DNA from: Mesorhizobium sp. WSM4311
Lineage (GTDB): Bacteria > Pseudomonadota > Alphaproteobacteria > Rhizobiales > Rhizobiaceae
Assembly (NCBI RefSeq): GCF_002295115.1
Contig: NZ_NSFV01000008.1
Location: 124,001 to 188,000, forward strand
Length of the DNA: 64,000 nucleotides
Direction of reading: 5' to 3'
How positions within the stretch are numbered: the stretch's first letter is position 1; the number at the start of each line of letters is the position of its first letter. Shown in pieces: positions 1 through 8,398 of the stretch. Position numbers and translations under genes: made by a program. The notes under the pieces were generated by a model. It did not search any database and was not told the DNA's origin. It worked only from the letters and a program-made list of their open reading frames with translations.

Positions 1-1
1 C

Positions 2-3000
2 ATGCCGAGCGCCGGCAACATCTACAAGAACCTCTACGGTTCGCATGGCAGCCCGGCCACGCGCTACACGGTTTCACTGTCGACGCATCCTCTGCCCGCG
101 GGTGCGCTGACTTTCAGCGCCGAGGTGAGGGTCCAGTACAAGTCCAAGGCGGCCAGCATGGCTCCTTCGATCGCCAAGAACGAAACCGCGACACTGACCT
201 TCGATCGCGCCGACGGGCAAACCGAGGAACTGACGGTCCCGGCCTGGCTTGCCCATGCCGTGGAAACCTCGCATGACGGCGCGGCGACAGGCATCCCGAA
301 GGGCGGCAAAGCCTCCCTGGAGCAGTTCCTCGGCGGACTGGAAAAAAACGCAAGACCTGATCAGCGCACCGCGATCGAGCAGTTCCGGACGGAATTCGGC
401 CCGTCGATCGTCGATGGCGGCTTCATGCGCCAGAACGTCGCCGACGGTGTGCTGACGTTCCTCTCCTCGCAGGTGGGCAGCCGCCGAAACGGCCCGATTC
501 AGATCAGGGACGAGCACGGGCAGTCCGTGACGGCAACCCGTTATGGACCGCTGCCGAAGAGCGCGGAGAATGTCTATGTGCCACCCGCCGACGGACCACC
601 GGCGCGTGGCGACGAACCGGAGTTGATGCACAAGTCGCATATTTTGTTCCGCGATCCGGAGACCGGAGAAGCATACGTCCTGCCATGGATGCGCGGCGCC
701 TCCGAGGACCATGTTCCGGGCAGTCGGCCGGAGGGCGAGGCCGTGTCGCCGGCGGCAACGCCGGTCAGGAAGGCGATCGAGACGGCGCCTCCAACGACCT
801 ATTCGCTGCAACAGGTCCGCAACATGCGGCAGCCCGAGAAATGGAAGGCCGGCGAGATCTATACGCGCGAACTCAATGGGTCGCCTGGAGAAGCGCATTT
901 TCCGGTCGATGCCAACCCGGGTGGAGCCCACCCCGTCTCAGGCGCGGGTGGCCGGTATGTGGATGCGCCCGTCTTCAAGAGCGACGACGTGATCGAAGCC
1001 ATCGAGGTCAAGACCTACCATCGCTGGACGACGATCAACGGTGTCGCGCAGATGCGCGAAGTGCCGCTCACGCCGAAATTGCAGGAGCAGATCAACAAGG
1101 ATGTGGCGCTGCGGGATGAGAACCCGGGCTATCAACCGCGCTGGGTTTTCCTTGACGCGCCGCCTTCGCCCGAGTTGCAAGGGGCGCTCGATGATGCCGG
1201 GATCGTCGGCAACATCTTCGGACACAACAAACCTGCCGCTGCAACTTCACCATCCCAGTCCGCGGCGACCAAAAGCAGTTCGGGCCGAACTATCCAGCTC
1301 GAAGACGAGAGCGGCAAGGTGATCACGGCGGCGATGCTGGGCACCGAGCCAAGGGGACCGGAACGGGTCTATGTTCCGCCTTCCGACGGTCCACGGGCGT
1401 GGGGCGACGCCCCGGAGCTAGCGGACAAGACGCACATACTGGTGTACGACCCCAGTACGGGCGAAGCTGTGGTGCTGCCCTGGATACGCGGTGCTTCCGA
1501 CGAACACGTGCCGGGAAGCCTGGATCGTCCGGAAGAGGGCGATCAGCCCGCTGGTGTAGACGAGGGAGCAAGCAATGTCGGCCGACCGTTGCGCGGCAAT
1601 GTCGGCCCCTATGTTTTCCGCGCCGACACGCGCTCGCCGGGCGAGATCAGGGACGCGGGAGGCTTCTCGCCGCCGCTGCCGACAGGGATCTGGGTGGACA
1701 ACCCGCAAGGCATCGCGCTGAGCAATTATGTCATGGGCAATACCCATGGCCGTTTCGTTGGCACGAGCCAGTCGGTCTCAGGGGCGAAGGCCTTCGTCTC
1801 GGAGGAGTCGCGGGCCGCGCGCCAGCAAGGCTACACCTATCTCTACACATTGAATCCGAGCCGGCCGCGCCTCCACGTACCGACCGAGTTCGAGGCGATG
1901 GGCCGGCCTGTCGGCGACAGGATGGCCCGTGTCGACGAGACCGCAGTCGACGGCAGCATACCGTGGGGCGAGGTCCATGGTTGGCGGATGATGGGCCCAG
2001 ACGGCACCTTCGTCAGCGGATTTACCCGCAACGAGGATGCCGTTGCTCCAGGCGCATTGACGCCGAAACGCCCGCAGATCATCTTGCGGCCAGCCGACGA
2101 ATTCTGGGATGTCGGCGCTCCGACGGAGGCGCCGGTAACCGAAGCGGTGGTCGACGAGACGCCATCCGTGACGGCCAACGAAACGCCGCAGGTGGTGGAC
2201 ACTTCGGCCGACACGTCCTCGCCGAGCGTCACTTGGCCGCCCGCGTCCGACGACGGCAGGGCGGTTTTTGACCCGGCAAGCGGAAGGATCGTCAGCCTTG
2301 AGCTTCCGGCGAGTTCCGCAGCGCAACCGGGACATGCCCAACCGGTACGGGCGCCGACCGGGCTGGAAGTCAGGGCATTTTCCACCGATCAGATTTCAGG
2401 GCTGACCGGCGCGCAGTTGCACGCCATCAAGCCGGAGCACATCGCCAAGCTGACGCCCGAGCAGGTTGCCACACTGAGCCCAGAGCAGATCGGGCAACTG
2501 ACGATTGATCAACTTGCGGCGCTGCGGCCGAAGCAGTTGCGGGCGCTGAGCAGCGAACAGCTCCAGGCGATCAGGCCAAGCAGATTACAGGCCATTGCGC
2601 CTGGCCGCATCAGCGGCTTGCGACCGGATCAGGTTGCCGCCTTCTCGCCCGAGCAGCTCGCTGCCTTGACCTTGGAGCAAGTGCGCAAGCTGACGCCTGA
2701 CCAGATCGCCAAGCTCAGCGATGAGCAGCGCAACGCCTTTACGTCGGAACAGTTCGCGGCCATGAGACCTGCCCAGTTCGGCCATCTCGATGGGACGCAG
2801 TTCGCGGCGTTCAATCCCGACCTTGTCGCGGCACGCAATCCCGCGACAACGGCAAAGCTGTCGCCGGACCATATATCGGCGCTGACGCGTGAGCAGCTAG
2901 GGACCCTGACCGTTCATCAGATCGAGGCGCTGACCAGGCAACAGATCGGCGCCCTGACGCCGAAGCAGCTTGGCGAACTGAGCCCCGGCCAGTTGCGCAA

Positions 3001-4372
3001 GTTCACGCCCACGCAGTTTACCTGGATGTCGACGGAGCAGACGAATGCGCTTTCCGTGCTGCAGGTGACAACCTTTCGGGCTACCCATAAAAAGGCGCTG
3101 ACGCCGGATCAGGCGGCCGGCGTCGATCTGGCGCTGAGCCACACCAGGATGCGCGAAAACGCTCAGGCTCTCGCCACCTTTGGCGGCATGTCGACCACAT
3201 CCTACGTGCTGTGGAGCTCGTTGCCTCCGACCTGGACCGCCACCGCCGGAGCGGTTGCGTTTGGCGTGCGGGGCTTCGTGTTCGGCACGCAGGCGATCTT
3301 TCCCAACGCGACGGCAAGCCACAGGCCGTTCGGGCGGTTCCTCAATGCGCTTGGCGGCGCCACGTTCATTGCCGCGGCGCCAGGGGCCGCGACCGGAATG
3401 GTCCAGGGCAAGGATCTTGTCGTCAACAGCACGTTCTCGCTCGGCAACGTCGTCTATGGCACGAAGTCAATGCTGCAGTCGTTCACCGGCAGGCCGGTGA
3501 TCCGGAACCTGGCCGAGCATCTGGCTGGCCCCGGTTATGTGCTCGGCTGCGCTGTCTATACACTTCACTCCTGGCCGGCGCCGATCGCCACGGTCGCCGG
3601 CACCATGTTCACGTTCGGCTGCGCGGAGTTCTGGGCGTCGGCGATAAGGACGGACCGGATGAACCGCCGTTCGGTGCCGCGAACCGATGCCGATATCGCG
3701 GCCGCTGCGAAGTCCGACAAGAAATGGGCTGCATGGGATCGCTGGACGCTGGGCATCACTTTCGGCATCGGAATGCTTCTCTTCTCACTGGACTCGCTGC
3801 TCGCCCAACCTTGGGACCCCAAGACGGTCGCCCCGCCCGATCCGAACAAGCCGGATGGCGATGCGTCCTCCCAGCAGCCCGACGATCACCCGGATGTCCC
3901 AGACGAACCGAAGACCCCGCCCGAACATTTCCCGCAACTTGTGGTGTCGGCGGACGATGGCCTGAATTTGCGGAGCCAGCCCGAGGGCGACGCCGCCGTG
4001 GTGACGGTGCTGCGACCCGGCTCATTCGTCGAACAGACCGCGAGGCCTTCGACCGACCCGTCGGGAAAGGCCTGGATAGCCGTCGAAGGTTTCGGAACGG
4101 ATGGCAAAATGCACAGCGGCTGGGCTTCCGGCAACTATGTCGAGGTTCATCCCGAAGGCAGCAGCAATCCGCAGGGCCGCACGAACCCGACACTGGAGCA
4201 GGACGGCTATCAGTGGGTCGAGGTCAGGAACGGTGACAGCATCCGCCTGATCGCCAAGGCGCATTCAGCCGATGTTGCCGATACGGTGGTGCTGAACATG
4301 GATCATATTCTAAGCCCGGATATGATTTTCTCCGGCGACCGCATCTACCTGCCGATTGCGGCGGTTGGCTGA
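2..4372 (+). CDS. Giant multidomain putative secreted toxin/effector with ADP-ribosyltransferase and nuclease-like domains
   Basis: At least 1456 residues; the frame is open to the window edge, so the true start may lie upstream. Visible in order: an N-terminal region of unknown fold (1-160); a module (about 165-241) repeated at 432-506; between the copies a domain with D321, E335-V-K337 and Q363, as in PD-(D/E)XK nuclease toxins. Residues 536-665 resemble cholera toxin A: R540 in FRADTR, GTSQS (587-591), E646 nine residues before W655 in GSIPWGEVHGW. Then 29 octapeptide repeats (793-1024), hydrophobic segments near 1065-1100, 1112-1135, 1178-1210 and 1248-1268, an SH3-like domain (1312-1382) and a LysM-like domain (1404-1452). 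There is no obvious signal peptide in what is seen. Its place beside a type III secretion operon suggests an effector or polymorphic toxin; that is inference. Whether both catalytic domains are active is not known. Confidence 0.85.
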   Translation: MPSAGNIYKNLYGSHGSPATRYTVSLSTHPLPAGALTFSAEVRVQYKSKAASMAPSIAKNETATLTFDRADGQTEELTVPAWLAHAVETSHDGAATGIPKGGKASLEQFLGGLEKNARPDQRTAIEQFRTEFGPSIVDGGFMRQNVADGVLTFLSSQVGSRRNGPIQIRDEHGQSVTATRYGPLPKSAENVYVPPADGPPARGDEPELMHKSHILFRDPETGEAYVLPWMRGASEDHVPGSRPEGEAVSPAATPVRKAIETAPPTTYSLQQVRNMRQPEKWKAGEIYTRELNGSPGEAHFPVDANPGGAHPVSGAGGRYVDAPVFKSDDVIEAIEVKTYHRWTTINGVAQMREVPLTPKLQEQINKDVALRDENPGYQPRWVFLDAPPSPELQGALDDAGIVGNIFGHNKPAAATSPSQSAATKSSSGRTIQLEDESGKVITAAMLGTEPRGPERVYVPPSDGPRAWGDAPELADKTHILVYDPSTGEAVVLPWIRGASDEHVPGSLDRPEEGDQPAGVDEGASNVGRPLRGNVGPYVFRADTRSPGEIRDAGGFSPPLPTGIWVDNPQGIALSNYVMGNTHGRFVGTSQSVSGAKAFVSEESRAARQQGYTYLYTLNPSRPRLHVPTEFEAMGRPVGDRMARVDETAVDGSIPWGEVHGWRMMGPDGTFVSGFTRNEDAVAPGALTPKRPQIILRPADEFWDVGAPTEAPVTEAVVDETPSVTANETPQVVDTSADTSSPSVTWPPASDDGRAVFDPASGRIVSLELPASSAAQPGHAQPVRAPTGLEVRAFSTDQISGLTGAQLHAIKPEHIAKLTPEQVATLSPEQIGQLTIDQLAALRPKQLRALSSEQLQAIRPSRLQAIAPGRISGLRPDQVAAFSPEQLAALTLEQVRKLTPDQIAKLSDEQRNAFTSEQFAAMRPAQFGHLDGTQFAAFNPDLVAARNPATTAKLSPDHISALTREQLGTLTVHQIEALTRQQIGALTPKQLGELSPGQLRKFTPTQFTWMSTEQTNALSVLQVTTFRATHKKALTPDQAAGVDLALSHTRMRENAQALATFGGMSTTSYVLWSSLPPTWTATAGAVAFGVRGFVFGTQAIFPNATASHRPFGRFLNALGGATFIAAAPGAATGMVQGKDLVVNSTFSLGNVVYGTKSMLQSFTGRPVIRNLAEHLAGPGYVLGCAVYTLHSWPAPIATVAGTMFTFGCAEFWASAIRTDRMNRRSVPRTDADIAAAAKSDKKWAAWDRWTLGITFGIGMLLFSLDSLLAQPWDPKTVAPPDPNKPDGDASSQQPDDHPDVPDEPKTPPEHFPQLVVSADDGLNLRSQPEGDAAVVTVLRPGSFVEQTARPSTDPSGKAWIAVEGFGTDGKMHSGWASGNYVEVHPEGSSNPQGRTNPTLEQDGYQWVEVRNGDSIRLIAKAHSADVADTVVLNMDHILSPDMIFSGDRIYLPIAAVG
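2378..3073 (+). repeat. 29 tandem 24-bp units encoding octapeptide repeats
   Basis: Inside the giant protein, residues 793-1024 break cleanly into 29 consecutive eight-residue units with no insertion. The consensus is L-[T/S]-P-[E/D]-Q-[I/L/V]-x-A, for example LTPEQVAT, LSPEQIGQ, LTPDQIAK, LTPKQLGE. The first position is always hydrophobic (mostly L, sometimes F, I, M) except one R. Codons differ between units, so the array is old or under protein-level selection rather than a recent expansion. Similar LTxEQ octads occur in long surface or secreted proteins of proteobacteria; here they separate the catalytic half from the membrane, SH3 and LysM half and may act as a rod-like spacer or binding surface. 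Confidence 0.9.
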
Positions 4373-4385
4373 GACGGCGCGGGTT

Positions 4386-5312
4386 CTAATCGGCAGGTTG
4401 GGCCTTGCCGATTCTTGCGGCGAATGCATGTGCGATGCAGCCGGCCAGCTTTGCCGCACGCTCCGCTATCGGATTGGACGGTTCGGAGGAGTATGAAGCG
4501 GTGAACCGCAGGTCGGAGGGATGCCATTCGCAATCGACGATGCGCAGCGAGCCGCTGGCAGTATGATCCTGAACGACTTCCCTGGGGAGGGAGGCGATAC
4601 CGATCCCGTTCAGCGTCATCGTGATGGAGGCGGCCAGCGAATTGGCCGGAAAGATACGCGGCGTCGCTTCAAGCTCGCCGGTCAGCTTGCGGTAAAGTTC
4701 GCTGTAGGGTCTCGTCGTGCGCGCATAGCTGATAATCGGAAATTGCATCAGGTCGCTTAGCGTCAGCTTGCCTCGATTGGGCAATTTCAAGGACGGCGAG
4801 CAGACCCATACGAGCGGAAAGGAGGGCAGCTCCATATTCTCGATGCTGTATTCCTGAATGGGGCCCATCAGCACCGCAAGATCAAGCCGGTGGGACATGA
4901 GCTCATTGCGCAGCGTCGTCGTCGTGTCGACGACGATGTCGGTATCGACGAGCGGATAGTTCGCCTGCAATTCCTTAAGGAAATCCGCCAGCCAGGTGTG
5001 CACGATGGTCTCGGCAACCCCGAGCCTGAGCACGCCCGCTGTTTCCGAAAGGGAGCTTGCGGTCAATTGCAGCCGTTCGGCGACACGCAGGACCCGCTGC
5101 GCCGGCGGCAGCAGCCTTTGTCCCTCGGCGGTCAGCCTTACGGTGCTGCTCTGCCTTTCGAACAGCTTGGCGCCGAGCGCTTCTTCCAGACTGGCTATCC
5201 GGGTCGATACCGCCGGCTGCGTTGTGTTCAAGCGTTCCGCAGCCTTTCGGAAGCTTCCGAAAGTCGCCACCAGGAGAAAGGTTTCAAGCTGCTTGATGTT
5301 GAAAGGGATCAC
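4386..5312 (-). CDS. LysR-type transcriptional regulator
   Basis: A 308-residue regulator with the usual LysR layout: winged helix-turn-helix at about 5-62 (KQLETFLLVATFGSFRKAAE, then TTQPAVSTRI) and a periplasmic-binding-like effector domain from about residue 90. It starts three bases after the stop of the L,D-transpeptidase gene on the same strand, so the two are probably co-transcribed and translationally coupled. The pair faces the nolW secretion operon. No TtsI-like response regulator, the usual activator of rhizobial type III secretion, is in the window, so this protein is a candidate local regulator of the secretion genes; that role is inferred from position only. Confidence 0.9.
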   Translation of the reverse strand: MIPFNIKQLETFLLVATFGSFRKAAERLNTTQPAVSTRIASLEEALGAKLFERQSSTVRLTAEGQRLLPPAQRVLRVAERLQLTASSLSETAGVLRLGVAETIVHTWLADFLKELQANYPLVDTDIVVDTTTTLRNELMSHRLDLAVLMGPIQEYSIENMELPSFPLVWVCSPSLKLPNRGKLTLSDLMQFPIISYARTTRPYSELYRKLTGELEATPRIFPANSLAASITMTLNGIGIASLPREVVQDHTASGSLRIVDCEWHPSDLRFTASYSSEPSNPIAERAAKLAGCIAHAFAARIGKAQPAD

Positions 5313-5315
5313 GAT

Positions 5316-6140
5316 TCAATGCCGGACAATAATCTGGGCGCCGATCTTCACTCGGTCATATAGGTCGATAACGTCTTCATTGGTCATTCGAATGCAACCG
5401 GAGGAATTGGCCTGCCCGACGGTCCATGGCTGATTGGTGCCATGAACGCGATAAAGCGTGTTGCCGATGTAGAGCGCGCGTGCGCCCAGCGGGTTGTTCG
5501 GTCCTCCTGCGACGCGCGCCGGCAGCAAATGGCCCTTCGATGCTTCCCTGAACCGCATGTCGGCCGGTGGTCGCCAATCCGGCCAGTCCTTCTTGCTCGA
5601 AATCGTGTCGCGACCGGACCATTCCAGACCCTCCTTGCCGACGCCGACCGCATATCGCAGCGCCTTGCCGTTTCCCAATATGTAATAGAGACGCCGCTCC
5701 CTGGTGTTGATCACGATTGATCCCTTCGGTTGCGTCTCAGCGAAATCGACGATCTCCCTCGGTATTGCCGACCATGCCGGCCGTATTTCGCCATCCGAGG
5801 CCTGGCCGGGGGCGGATGGCGAGACAAGCACATTTCGGGCTTGATCGTAGCTCCAGCTTCTCGGGTCGTAGCCGCTGTTCGATTGACCTTGCGCCGGCGC
5901 CATCGCGGCAGTCAACGTGGCAGCGACCAGAACCGATTCACCCAAGCCCTTGCCGAGCCGCTCCCCGATCAGGGGCCATTGCCAAGCAATGCCGGTCGGA
6001 CCATTCAGGCTCAAGAGCAGGTTCTTGCGTGCCGCCACCTGGGCTGATCCCTTCAAATCCGAGCAACAAACCGGCGACCGCGAGCCTTCGCTGCCCGATT
6101 CCAGCCCGCACCATATCGCTTTGCTCACTGACCGCAACAT
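5316..6140 (-). CDS. L,D-transpeptidase (YkuD domain)
   Basis: A 274-residue protein whose C-terminal half is a YkuD catalytic domain that makes 3-3 cross-links in peptidoglycan or attaches proteins to it. The active-site signature HGTNQPWTVG followed by SSGCIRM is complete, with the catalytic Cys and the upstream His. A region rich in Ser, Gly and Asp precedes it. A hydrophobic stretch (ESVLVAATLTAAMAPAQG, about residues 66-84) could be the signal segment, so the true start may be a TTG or GTG downstream of the ATG at 6140. It sits upstream of and next to the LysR gene, divergent from the secretion operon. A role in opening or remodelling the wall for the injectisome is attractive but not shown. 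Confidence 0.88.
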   Translation of the reverse strand: MLRSVSKAIWCGLESGSEGSRSPVCCSDLKGSAQVAARKNLLLSLNGPTGIAWQWPLIGERLGKGLGESVLVAATLTAAMAPAQGQSNSGYDPRSWSYDQARNVLVSPSAPGQASDGEIRPAWSAIPREIVDFAETQPKGSIVINTRERRLYYILGNGKALRYAVGVGKEGLEWSGRDTISSKKDWPDWRPPADMRFREASKGHLLPARVAGGPNNPLGARALYIGNTLYRVHGTNQPWTVGQANSSGCIRMTNEDVIDLYDRVKIGAQIIVRH

Positions 6141-6164
6141 TTGGAACTAACTACGTGAGTTCAA

Positions 6165-6174
6165 TCCAATTGGA
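6165..6174. promoter_or_regulatory. Palindrome in the divergent ldt/nolW control region
   Basis: The 117 bases between the L,D-transpeptidase and nolW starts contain the perfect 10-bp palindrome TCCAATTGGA in a locally AT-rich stretch, with flanking half-similar TTCAA and CTTCC. It is the best candidate operator in this shared control region, possibly for the LysR protein encoded at the end of the ldt operon. No tts-box is recognisable here. Confidence 0.35.
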
Positions 6175-6257
6175 CTTCCATTTTAGCGACGCACGCGATA
6201 GGGTGAAATTGGCGGGTAACCCATGAGACGGGCGACGCGGGCTAGCTCCGCGCGTCC

Positions 6258-6911
6258 GTGATAGGATCAATTTTGACGGGTCGCGTTACCTGCCTCGTGG
6301 ACCGGTTATCGGGAGCCAACGCTGCCTTCATGGCTGGTGTGATCCTGCTGTTCACGCTTGCTGCTTCGCAGGCGAACGCCGCCGAGCCGCGCTGGCCCGC
6401 GGGCCCCTACAAATATATCACCATCGACCAGTCGGTGACGGATGCGCTCGCCGAGCTTGGCCGCAACATGCGGGTGCCGATGCGCGTCAGCAAGCTCGTT
6501 AAGGGACGTTTGAGCGCCGGTATGCAAGTTGGAACGGCGCGCGAATTTCTGGAAGATATTTGCAATCGATACGGTCTGGTCTGGCATTTCGACGGTATCG
6601 TCATGAACGTCGCCACCGAAGCTGAAATCCAGACCGAACTGATCCCGCTCGATGCCAACACGGTCGCTGGCGCGGAAGATCGGCTTTCGCGGCTGGGCGT
6701 CATCGATCCGAGGTTTCCGACCAAGGTCTCCAGGCAAGATGACGTCGTCTCGGTGTCGGGGCCGCCCTCCTACATCGAACTGGTCAGGAAAACGCTCGGA
6801 GTTCCTGCGGCGACGGGCACCAAGCAAGAGCCGGGCAAAGTTGTTTCGGTCCGCGTTTTCCGCGGAACGCAGGCGGAGGTGTATAATGTCCCCTCCGCCC
6901 AACCGAACTAG
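6258..6911 (+). CDS. nolW: Type III secretion secretin N-terminal domain protein NolW (RhcC1)
   Basis: A 217-residue exported protein matching NolW, the separate N-terminal part of the rhizobial type III secretin (RhcC1). In other bacteria this part is fused to the pore-forming domain. After a hydrophobic leader (FMAGVILLFTLAASQANA) come the secretin N-domain features: YKYITIDQSVTDALAELGRN, then a second small domain ending near VSVSGPPSYIELV. The start used is GTG at 6258; ATG at 6330 would leave a leader without basic residues, and an internal TTG at 6273 is also possible. It is the first gene of the operon. The partner secretin core (RhcC2) is not in the window. Confidence 0.85.
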   Translation: MIGSILTGRVTCLVDRLSGANAAFMAGVILLFTLAASQANAAEPRWPAGPYKYITIDQSVTDALAELGRNMRVPMRVSKLVKGRLSAGMQVGTAREFLEDICNRYGLVWHFDGIVMNVATEAEIQTELIPLDANTVAGAEDRLSRLGVIDPRFPTKVSRQDDVVSVSGPPSYIELVRKTLGVPAATGTKQEPGKVVSVRVFRGTQAEVYNVPSAQPN

Positions 6912-6930
6912 GAAAGAGGAGGGCAGGTCC

Positions 6931-7551
6931 ATGCAAATCGCGCCGATTGGAGCTCTGGAAGCTACGCTTGCAAACTTGACCACCAGCATAAGCTCACAAC
7001 AGCAGATCACCGCCGGCCCTGCAGCGCAGCCTGGCAACGGAATGGTCGGAGCCAAGCAGGAAAAGCACGACGCCGCGAAGGTCAACACGCCTGAGCGCGG
7101 TGATGTCGCCACACGTGCGGGTCAGCAGGTGGCACAGGCATCGTCCGGCGCCAGTCCGGCAACGGCTGGACAGTCCTCAAAACCGGGAAGAACGGAGCCG
7201 ATCGTTGAGCGCAAACTCTTCGACTATCTGGCCGAGGTGGAAAAGACCGGAGGGGGCCCGGCCACGGATCCCTCGGCCTTGTTCGGCTCCGCTGTCCAGT
7301 CGCTGGAAGGAACCATGCAGCAGGTCCAAAAGGCCCTTGGCAAGGCGAACATCCCGGCGCAAGCCGAAACCGCCGCCACGCCGGATGCCGCCGCGGCAGG
7401 CAAGGAAGCCGAAAATGCGCCGGCAAAGAATGCCCAGCACCTGCTCGAGCGATCCATTTCGGTGATGTGGGCAGCAGCCAATCTGGAAGTCGTGACCAGC
7501 AGCGTGAAGGCCGTGACGTCGTCCACCAGCACGTTGATCAAGCAACAGTAG
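6931..7551 (+). CDS. nolB: Type III secretion protein NolB
   Basis: A 206-residue protein with the NolB C-terminal signature (ERSISVMWAAANLEVVTSSV). NolB takes the place of an inner-rod component in rhizobial injectisomes. The N-terminal 110 residues are rich in Gln, Ala, Gly and Ser and look disordered, making it longer than the roughly 165 residues usual for NolB. The start is the ATG at 6931, preceded by the strong ribosome site GAGGAGGG; an open frame extends further upstream inside nolW but lacks support. It lies 19 bases after nolW in the same operon. Confidence 0.85.
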   Translation: MQIAPIGALEATLANLTTSISSQQQITAGPAAQPGNGMVGAKQEKHDAAKVNTPERGDVATRAGQQVAQASSGASPATAGQSSKPGRTEPIVERKLFDYLAEVEKTGGGPATDPSALFGSAVQSLEGTMQQVQKALGKANIPAQAETAATPDAAAAGKEAENAPAKNAQHLLERSISVMWAAANLEVVTSSVKAVTSSTSTLIKQQ

Positions 7552-7561
7552 GCGCCGCGGA

Positions 7562-8398
7562 ATGCTCGTGCCCGAATTGTTCCCGTCGCGACGGTCGGCG
7601 CTGTTCAATCGATGTGCCGCACGGTGCCGCGTGGCGCTTGTCGTCGCCGGCATGCTGATGCTCCAGGCCTGTTCGGTGGAACTCTATTCCAACCTCGATC
7701 AGCGGCAGGCCAACGAAATCGTGGCCACGCTAATGCGTCACGGGATTTTGGCCCAGCGCGAGGCCGGCAAGGACGGCAAGATGACGGTTTCGGTGCAGAA
7801 GGGCCGCTTTGCCGAGGCAATGGCCCTTCTCGACGAAAGCGGTCTACCCAAACAGGAATTCCAGACGCTCGGCGACGTATTCAAGAGAGGCGGGCTCGTA
7901 TCCTCGCCGGTGGAAGAGCGGGCAACGATGATCTATGGCCTGAGCCAGGAGCTGTCGCAGACAATCTCCGAAATCGACGGCGTGCTTTCCGCGCGGGTTC
8001 ACCTGGTCCTGCCCGAGAATGATCCGCTGAGGCAGCAGTTGGTGCCGTCGTCCGCGTCGGTATTCATCAGGCATCGCGCATCGGTGCCGATGAACGAGCT
8101 GATCCCGCAGGTCAAGATGCTGGTGGCCAAGGGCATCGCCGGGCTGACCTACGACAATGTCTCCGTCACGCTCATTTCGGTCGCCGCGACCGCCCCGGAG
8201 CAGGAATCTGAGCCAGGGTTCATAACTTTCCTTGGTCTCTGGCTGCATCCGGACAGCGTGGCGGCGGCGATGTGGCTGTTCTACGGCATGGCGGCCGCGA
8301 TACTCGCGCTGGCCGCCCGGTTGGCGTACCTGCAGTGGTACCGACGGCCTAATGTCTACGCCCTTGAAGCTTCCGCAATCCCCGCGAGGAAGGCATGA
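7562..8398 (+). CDS. rhcJ: Type III secretion inner-membrane ring lipoprotein RhcJ (NolT, SctJ)
   Basis: A 278-residue YscJ/HrcJ-family protein, the lipid-anchored ring component of the injectisome basal body. A lipobox ends at Cys37 (LMLQAC). The family core follows: LYSNLDQRQANEIVATL, then QELSQTISEIDGVLSARVHL. A C-terminal transmembrane helix (about 233-258) is also present, as expected for SctJ. The stop overlaps the start of nolU in an ATGA junction. In Sinorhizobium fredii nomenclature this gene is nolT. Confidence 0.93.
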   Translation: MLVPELFPSRRSALFNRCAARCRVALVVAGMLMLQACSVELYSNLDQRQANEIVATLMRHGILAQREAGKDGKMTVSVQKGRFAEAMALLDESGLPKQEFQTLGDVFKRGGLVSSPVEERATMIYGLSQELSQTISEIDGVLSARVHLVLPENDPLRQQLVPSSASVFIRHRASVPMNELIPQVKMLVAKGIAGLTYDNVSVTLISVAATAPEQESEPGFITFLGLWLHPDSVAAAMWLFYGMAAAILALAARLAYLQWYRRPNVYALEASAIPARKA

